DNA of 13,775 nucleotides, from positions 1 through 13,775 of the forward strand of contig CAMCEP010000047.1 of the NCBI GenBank assembly GCA_945873675.1. The letters run 5' to 3'. Made by a program: the position numbers and the translations under genes. The notes beneath the pieces are model-generated. The model did not search any database, was not told where the DNA came from, and saw nothing but the letters and a program-made list of their open reading frames with translations. The stretch comes from Asaia bogorensis (lineage in GTDB: Bacteria; Pseudomonadota; Alphaproteobacteria; Acetobacterales; Acetobacteraceae). Positions 7,272 through 13,775 of this stretch are shown here, piece after piece; position 1 is the stretch's first letter, and each line of letters begins with the position of its first letter.

Positions 7272-7347
7272 TGGCTCCCCGAGTTGGACTCGAACCAACG
7301 ACCTAGGGATTAACAGTCCCGCGCTCTACCAGCTGAGCTATCGGGGA
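7272..7347 (-). tRNA. tRNA-Asn (anticodon GTT)
   Basis: 76 nt on the minus strand including the encoded CCA. The acceptor stem TCCCCGA/TCGGGGA pairs perfectly, the D arm is GCTC...GAGC, the anticodon loop CTGTTAA gives GTT, the T arm is GTTGG-TTCGAGT-CCAAC, and the discriminator is G. The top pair of the anticodon stem is a C/T mismatch. It lies 72 nt after tRNA-Cys and is probably cut from the same transcript. Confidence 0.97.
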
Positions 7348-7419
7348 TCAGGAGCCGGCGGGCCTAATAGCAGCGCCGCGCCTTATGTCAAAGCCCTGCG
7401 GCTTCACTAAAGCGCGTCC

Positions 7420-7493
7420 TGGAGGTCCGGAGCGGAATCGAACCGCTGTAGAGGGTTTTGCAGACCCTTGCCTGACCACTCGGCCACCGGACC
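7420..7493 (-). tRNA. tRNA-Cys (anticodon GCA)
   Basis: 74 nt on the minus strand including CCA. The acceptor stem GGTCCGG/CCGGACC pairs perfectly, the anticodon arm AGGGT-CTGCAAA-ACCCT gives GCA, and the T arm is AGCGG-TTCGATT-CCGCT. It is the first RNA behind the promoter at 7532-7497. Confidence 0.97.
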
Positions 7494-7496
7494 CCA

Positions 7497-7532
7497 GGGG
7501 GTCTCTATCGGGCCACGACCGTTCCGGGTCAA
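7497..7532 (-). promoter_or_regulatory. Promoter of the tRNA-Cys/tRNA-Asn unit
   Basis: On the minus strand a TTGACC -35 box (7532-7527) is followed after 17 nt by GATAGA (7509-7504) and then a G/C-rich discriminator, GACCCCC, ending just before the tRNA. The spacing and GC-rich discriminator are as expected for a stable-RNA promoter under growth-rate/stringent control. The -10 box matches the consensus at only three positions. Confidence 0.55.
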
Positions 7533-7540
7533 GCGCCACC

Positions 7541-7570
7541 TTGGCGCCCGGGCGCTCACGGACCTATAAG
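7541..7570 (+). promoter_or_regulatory. Promoter of the PIMT-like gene
   Basis: TTGGCG (7541-7546) and TATAAG (7565-7570) are 18 nt apart, placing the start of transcription near 7577, about 20 nt before the gene. The -35 box overlaps the inverted repeat GCGCCA-CCT-TGGCGC (7533-7547) and is only 8 nt from the -35 box of the divergent tRNA promoter. Confidence 0.45.
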
Positions 7571-7597
7571 GTGATCAACAAGGGTTGAAGGAACGGC

Positions 7598-8257
7598 ATG
7601 ATGGATTTCGCGCGCGCCAGGCGTTTCATGGTGGATGGGCAGTTGCGGCCAAACCAGGTCCAGGACCCGCGGATCATCGCCGCCTTCGGAGATTTGCCGC
7701 GAGAGGCCTTTTTGCCCCCCGATCTTGCCGCGCGCGCCTATGCGGATGCGGATGTACCCTTGCCGGGCGGGCGCTGCCTGATGCAGCCAATGGTCATGGC
7801 GCGGTTGTTCCAGCTTGCGGAACTCCGCCGTGGGGACCGGACGCTGTTGCTCGGTGCGGGCTGCGGTTATGGCGCGGCGATTCTCGCGGCCATGGGGGCC
7901 AATGTCACCGCCTTGGAAAATGATCCCGCCTTGCATGCCCTGGCGCAGGCCGGGTTGGCGCGCTCTCTGCCGGAAGCCTCTGTTCGGCTCATGCGTGAAG
8001 ACCCGGCCCATCCACCGGCTGGGCTTGGCCCCTTTGATGTGATCATTATTGAAGGCGGTATTGCTGCCATTCCGCGCCCCATCGAAACGCTGCTGGCTGA
8101 AGGCGGTCGGCTGGTCGCGCTGGTCACGACGGGGGGGCCGCCGGCACGGGCCACGCTGGTGCGCCATATTGGTGGCAGCTTCACGCCGCGCGCCGCCTTT
8201 GAAGCCCATGCCATGCCGCTACCGGCCTTCCAGCCTAGCCCCAGCTTTGCGTTTTAG
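7598..8257 (+). CDS. Protein-L-isoaspartate O-methyltransferase-like protein
   Basis: 219 residues, length typical of the PIMT family, which transfers methyl from S-adenosylmethionine to damaged aspartyl residues in cytoplasmic proteins. Visible: the ARRFMVDGQLRPNQVQDPR start (7-25), LPREAFLP (33-40), AYADADVPLPGG (48-59), an altered QP block GRCLMQPMVMA (58-68), SAM-binding motif I LLLGAGCGYGAAIL (83-96), motif II ALENDPAL (105-112), and FDVIIIEG. The QP block lacks the Thr-Ile-Ser of classic PIMTs, so activity on isoaspartate is doubtful; this divergent form next to tolC is common in Alphaproteobacteria. AAGGA (7588-7592) serves either ATG 7598 or ATG 7601; the family start (MDFA) slightly favours 7601. 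It is followed by tolC after 137 bp. Confidence 0.85.
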   Translation: MMDFARARRFMVDGQLRPNQVQDPRIIAAFGDLPREAFLPPDLAARAYADADVPLPGGRCLMQPMVMARLFQLAELRRGDRTLLLGAGCGYGAAILAAMGANVTALENDPALHALAQAGLARSLPEASVRLMREDPAHPPAGLGPFDVIIIEGGIAAIPRPIETLLAEGGRLVALVTTGGPPARATLVRHIGGSFTPRAAFEAHAMPLPAFQPSPSFAF

Positions 8258-8331
8258 GCCGCTAATCAGATTGTATTGATGCTTGGGCTGGCGCAACCGC
8301 CTGCGCATGCTGTAACCTCCTTCTGAAATCG

Positions 8332-8348
8332 TCCCAAAGTCTTTGGGA
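8332..8348. promoter_or_regulatory. Perfect palindrome upstream of tolC, candidate operator
   Basis: TCCCAAAGTCTTTGGGA has 8-bp perfect arms around a single central T and ends 46 nt before the tolC ATG. A one-base centre cannot form a stable hairpin, so binding of a dimeric regulator to DNA is the likelier role. No clear -35/-10 pair was found around it. Confidence 0.4.
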
Positions 8349-8394
8349 TGGGTCTTGCCTTGTGGAGTTTTACAGGGCGTGGGGGTTGCACTTG

Positions 8395-9849
8395 ATGAAG
8401 AGTTTTCGTGCATCACTTTTCCTGTCTGCGGCGCTGGCCTTGGCGCCGCTTGCCTCTGCGGGTGCGCAGACGCTGCAGGAAGCCTTAGCGGCGGCCTACG
8501 CAAATAATCCAACGCTGCTGGCGGCCAGGGCGCAGTTGCGCGCGGTTGATGAAAACCTGCCCCAGGCGCTGGCCGGCTGGCGGCCTAGCGTGACCTTTTC
8601 TGCTGCGGGCGGCTATACGGATGTCACCCAAAGGTCGCGTGCGAATAGTGTCAACGGCCCTTATTCGACCTTCACAGATATTGACCGCAATACCGGCAAT
8701 CTGACCGGTGCCGTCACGCAACCAATCTATCGCGGCGGCCGCACGGTTGCCGGCACCAGGCGTGCGGAAAATCAGATCTATGCGCAGCGTTCTCGGCTGA
8801 TTGCGACCGAACAGCAGGTGTTGCTGGATTCCGTCGCGTCCTATGTCGCTGTCATTCGCGACACGGAAGTGGTGCGCTTGAACACCAACAATGTTCAGGT
8901 CCTGTCGCGGCAGTTGCAGGCCACCAATGAACGCTTCCGCGTGGGTGAAATCACGCGCACCGATGTCGCACAGGCGGAATCTCGCCTTGCCGGTGCCCGT
9001 GCCGCGCTGGAACAGGCGGATGGCAATCGGCAATCCTCCCGCGCGGTATTCCAGCGCCTGATCGGCATGGCACCCAATTCGGTCACGCCGCCGCAACCGC
9101 TGGTTCCGCCGGTACGTTCCGGGCAAGAAGCGGTGCAAAAGGCCAGCACCAATAACCCGACCGTCATCGCCGCCATGTTCGACGAAGCGGCTGCGATCGA
9201 AAACATAGACCTGCAATTCGGTGCATTGCTGCCAACCATCGGCGTACAGGGTCAGACCTTCCGGCTAGACAACAACAGCGCGCGCGGCACAAGGCAAACC
9301 GGCTCACAAGTCACCGCCAACCTTTCCGTACCGCTCTATCAGGGCGGCGCCGAACATGCCGCAGTGCGCCAGGCGCGCCAGCAGGCCCAGCAACAGCGGC
9401 AATTGGTGGAAGATGCGCGCCGGCTTGCCGGCCAGCAGGCCGCACAAGCCTGGGAGACGCTGCGCACCGCCCGCGCCCAGGTGGAAAGCGTGCGCGCCCA
9501 GATCAGAGCTCAGGAAATTGCCCTTGATGGCGTGCAACGGGAAGCGGTTGTCGGCAGCCGCACCACGCTTGATGTGCTGAACGCCGAACAGGAATTGCTC
9601 AATGCCCGTGTCAGCCTGGTGCAGGCGCTGGCAACCCTTGTCAACGCTTCCTACTCCCTGACCGCCACTATTGGCCGCCTGACGGCCCAGGATCTTGCGC
9701 TGCCTGTGCAGCTTTACGATCCAAAAGCCTATCATCAGGCGGTTCGTAACCTTTGGGTTGGAACTGGCGATTATAGTGATGTTGCGGCCCAGCCTGCGGC
9801 TGCTACTGTCCCCACGGCGCGCCAAGTGCCCCTGAGAGGAACACCATGA
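8395..9849 (+). CDS. tolC: TolC-family outer membrane efflux/secretion channel
   Basis: 484 residues. The protein forms the trimeric outer membrane and periplasmic tunnel used by type I secretion and by RND or ABC efflux pumps. ATG 8395 is chosen because a clean signal peptide starts there (MKSFRASLFLSAALALAPLA, cleavage near SAGAQ); the in-frame GTG at 8362 would add 11 unneeded residues. The two structural repeats are visible: TLQEALAAAYANNPTLLAAR opening the first, GEITRTDVAQAESRLAGARA closing its helices, and the conserved GSRTTLDVLNAEQELLNARV in the second, ending with LTATIGRLTAQDL. A ~50-residue low-similarity tail follows. A GGGGG stretch (8381-8385) is the likely ribosome site. It overlaps popZ by 4 bp and shares a transcript with it; the PIMT-like gene may also be co-transcribed. 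Confidence 0.95.
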   Translation: MKSFRASLFLSAALALAPLASAGAQTLQEALAAAYANNPTLLAARAQLRAVDENLPQALAGWRPSVTFSAAGGYTDVTQRSRANSVNGPYSTFTDIDRNTGNLTGAVTQPIYRGGRTVAGTRRAENQIYAQRSRLIATEQQVLLDSVASYVAVIRDTEVVRLNTNNVQVLSRQLQATNERFRVGEITRTDVAQAESRLAGARAALEQADGNRQSSRAVFQRLIGMAPNSVTPPQPLVPPVRSGQEAVQKASTNNPTVIAAMFDEAAAIENIDLQFGALLPTIGVQGQTFRLDNNSARGTRQTGSQVTANLSVPLYQGGAEHAAVRQARQQAQQQRQLVEDARRLAGQQAAQAWETLRTARAQVESVRAQIRAQEIALDGVQREAVVGSRTTLDVLNAEQELLNARVSLVQALATLVNASYSLTATIGRLTAQDLALPVQLYDPKAYHQAVRNLWVGTGDYSDVAAQPAAATVPTARQVPLRGTP

Positions 9850-10430
9850 GCGGTAACGCCCCGCCCCCAGCCGGGGGGCAGGATCAATCCATGGATGATA
9901 TCCTGGCGTCCATTCGCCGCATCCTGAATGAGGATGAGGCGGCGGCGCAGGCGCCTGAAGCGGCCGAGTCCGCCGCGCCCGTGGCGCCGGCAGCTGAGGA
10001 GCCTCAGCCGGCACCACCGCCGCAAAGGGCGCCAGCCCCCGAATTTACGCCTCCGCCTATCGCCCCGCCGCCTGTCTTCGCGCGGTCCGAACCGGAACCC
10101 GTTGAATTGACGTCAGATATGCTTGTGACGCCGCCTAATGCTGGCGGCATGCCAAGCGCGTCATCAACGCGCATGGGGATGGATGATGCCTCTGGCCTCA
10201 TTGCCCCGGCCGCCGCTGCTGCCGCTGCGGCCTCTGTTGGCTCCTTGCTCCGCGCCGTGAGTTCTGAACGCGGGTCGCAGGTCTATCGCGGCGGGCCGAG
10301 CATTGAGGACCTCGTGCGGGAGGAAATCCGCCCAATCCTGAAGGATTGGCTGGATACCCACCTGCCGCCTTTGGTGGAACGTTTGGTGCGTTCCGAAATC
10401 GAAAGAGTGGTCAATCGCGGTTTGACGTAA
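9846..10430 (+). CDS. popZ: Polar organising protein PopZ (DUF2497)
   Basis: 194 residues, close to the usual PopZ size. PopZ self-assembles at cell poles, anchors the ParB-bound chromosome origin and recruits polar proteins in Alphaproteobacteria. The N-terminal helix SMDDILASIRRILNEDE (15-31) and the C-terminal helices SIEDLVREEIRPILKDWLD to VERLVRSEIERV (about 151-190) are both present; between them lies a disordered Ala/Pro/Glu-rich linker, as expected of the family, followed by a poly-Ala run. The ATG overlaps the tolC stop (ATGA), implying coupled translation. The stop lies 9 bp from that of the convergent Bug-type gene. Confidence 0.92.
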   Translation: MSGNAPPPAGGQDQSMDDILASIRRILNEDEAAAQAPEAAESAAPVAPAAEEPQPAPPPQRAPAPEFTPPPIAPPPVFARSEPEPVELTSDMLVTPPNAGGMPSASSTRMGMDDASGLIAPAAAAAAAASVGSLLRAVSSERGSQVYRGGPSIEDLVREEIRPILKDWLDTHLPPLVERLVRSEIERVVNRGLT

Positions 10431-10439
10431 GCGCGCCGC

Positions 10440-11411
10440 CTATTCCGACCGGATATTATTCTCCCGCACCACACGCCCCCAAAGCGTCATTTGTGCCTTG
10501 AGGAAGCTGCCGAATTCCTCGGGCGTTGAGCCCACCACATCAATGCCTAAAGGCCCGGTCAACCGGGCGCGCAATTCGGGTTCGCCCAGTGCCTTGACCA
10601 GGGCCGCGTGAAAGCGCCGCTGGATCGCCTCCGGCACCCGCGCCGGCGCCAGCAGCCCCCACCAGGCCAGGGCATCAATCCCGGGCAGGCCCTGTTCCGC
10701 CACCGTGGGCAAATCAGGAAATAGCGCTGAACGCCTAGCGCCGGTTTGCGCGAGTGGGCGCAGCGTGCGCCCCACCTGGCCGCCAAGCCCGGCATTGGTC
10801 GCCATCGGCATATCCAATTCGCCAGCTGCGGCTGCGGCACTCATCGGGCCCCCGCCACGATAGGGCACATGCACCACCCGGAAATCGCCGGCCTTTTGCA
10901 TCAGTGTCATGGTCAAATGCGAAAGGCTGCCATTGCCGATGGACCCATAGGTCAGCGTATCGGGCTTTTCTTTGGCCGCCGCGATCACTTCCCGCAAATT
11001 CTGCCAGGGGCGGGAATTATGCGTTGTGATGATCATGGGCGCGGTGCCAATCAGCATGATGGGCGCGAAATCCCGTTCCGTATCAAAGCCAAGATTGGGG
11101 ATCAGGAAGGGGTTCACCGCATGGGTATCGAACACCGTGACCCAGCTATTGCCATCGGCAGGCGCACGCGCCGCCGCCTGGGTGCCCAAAGCGCCTGAAG
11201 CGCCGGGGCGGTTTTCCACCACGACCGGCACGCCGAGTTCCGCCGCAAGGCGAGGCTGAATAAGGCGCGTGATGGTGTCCACGCTGCCGCCGGGTGGGAA
11301 GGGGGCGATGATGCGGATCGGCCCATTCGGCCAAGCCGGCGCCTGGGCAAGGGCCGGGGCGGCCAGGGAAAGCCCGGATAGGCTGGCGATCACGGCGCGG
11401 CGATGGAACAT
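10440..11411 (-). CDS. Bug/TctC-family tripartite tricarboxylate transporter substrate-binding protein
   Basis: 323 residues with an N-terminal signal (MFHRRAVIASLSGLSLAAPA, cleavage near ALAQ). Bug marks: WPNGPIRIIAPFPPGGSVD, GVPVVVENRPGASGALGTQA, APADGNSW, VHVPYRGGGP, and RSALFPDLPTVAEQGLPG. These periplasmic proteins bind carboxylates or other small organic ligands; most are orphans without adjacent TctA/TctB, as here. A GGGA motif lies 7 nt before ATG 11411. It sits on the opposite strand between popZ and valS, divergent from valS and convergent with popZ. It is of the same family as the pseudogene at 6560-6800. Ligand unknown. Confidence 0.93.
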   Translation of the reverse strand: MFHRRAVIASLSGLSLAAPALAQAPAWPNGPIRIIAPFPPGGSVDTITRLIQPRLAAELGVPVVVENRPGASGALGTQAAARAPADGNSWVTVFDTHAVNPFLIPNLGFDTERDFAPIMLIGTAPMIITTHNSRPWQNLREVIAAAKEKPDTLTYGSIGNGSLSHLTMTLMQKAGDFRVVHVPYRGGGPMSAAAAAGELDMPMATNAGLGGQVGRTLRPLAQTGARRSALFPDLPTVAEQGLPGIDALAWWGLLAPARVPEAIQRRFHAALVKALGEPELRARLTGPLGIDVVGSTPEEFGSFLKAQMTLWGRVVRENNIRSE

Positions 11412-11441
11412 GGCGGCTTCCCGAAGCTTTGATGTTTTGCA

Positions 11442-11464
11442 GCGTGTTATGGCTTAGAACACGC
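11442..11464. promoter_or_regulatory. Inverted repeat in the Bug gene/valS divergent region
   Basis: GCGTGTT (11442-11448) and AACACGC (11458-11464) are perfect 7-bp arms around a 9-nt spacer, 23 bp in all, in the 97-bp gap between the divergent starts. The spacing fits a dimeric regulator site. No convincing promoter boxes were seen for either gene. Confidence 0.3.
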
Positions 11465-11508
11465 GCCTGCCCTTGACGTAACGCGCCGGGGCGGGGAAGG
11501 GAAGCGCC

Positions 11509-13775
<2,267 letters not shown>

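Noticed and set aside
7219..7588. Two short plus-strand frames with peptides such as SWTRTNDLGINSPALYQLSY
   Set aside because: These are translations of the antisense strand of tRNA-Asn and tRNA-Cys, a well-known source of false protein entries.

Overview
The window looks like chromosome from a high-GC alphaproteobacterium, most likely an Acetobacteraceae/Rhodospirillales member. Reasons: G/C-rich third codon positions in most genes, the PIMT-like gene - tolC - popZ - valS neighbourhood that is typical of Alphaproteobacteria, a DUF2497/PopZ protein, and Bug-type periplasmic binding proteins. Genus cannot be fixed from what is here.

Left part (1-6544), accessory in character. Positions 1-1688 (minus) hold the first 562 codons of an RTX-type secreted calcium-binding protein. 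It runs into the first residues of a Hint (hedgehog/intein) autoprocessing domain exactly where the window begins. It is visibly richer in A/T than its neighbours. After a 485-bp A/T-rich gap comes a sulphur/organic-nutrient type locus: a minus-strand pair (family 5 ABC substrate-binding protein, then an NtaA/SnaA/SoxA-type flavin monooxygenase, with a 4-bp ATGA overlap), and a divergent plus-strand second monooxygenase of the same family. No ABC permease, ATPase or flavin reductase is in the window.

Middle (6545-7596), debris and RNA genes. A decayed fragment of a Bug/TctC-type binding protein (minus, one in-frame stop) is followed by an unrecognised 70-codon open frame and no intact gene up to 7271. 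Then come tRNA-Asn(GTT) and tRNA-Cys(GCA), both minus strand, behind a recognisable promoter that sits back-to-back with the promoter of the next gene.

Right part (7598-13775), core. A protein-L-isoaspartate methyltransferase-like gene, tolC and popZ run on the plus strand (tolC/popZ overlap by ATGA). An intact Bug-type binding protein gene on the minus strand sits between popZ and valS. valS begins at 11509 and leaves the window after 755 codons.

How the parts relate: the left locus suggests scavenging of an organic compound followed by oxygen-dependent cleavage. The RTX-Hint protein would need a type I exporter, for which the TolC encoded here is the obvious outer-membrane candidate, though no dedicated ABC/HlyD pair is nearby. 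The most interesting items are the RTX-Hint fusion, the two-monooxygenase/SBP divergon, the Bug pseudogene beside the tRNAs, and the perfect 17-bp palindrome before tolC. I did not find a clear wholly new system.
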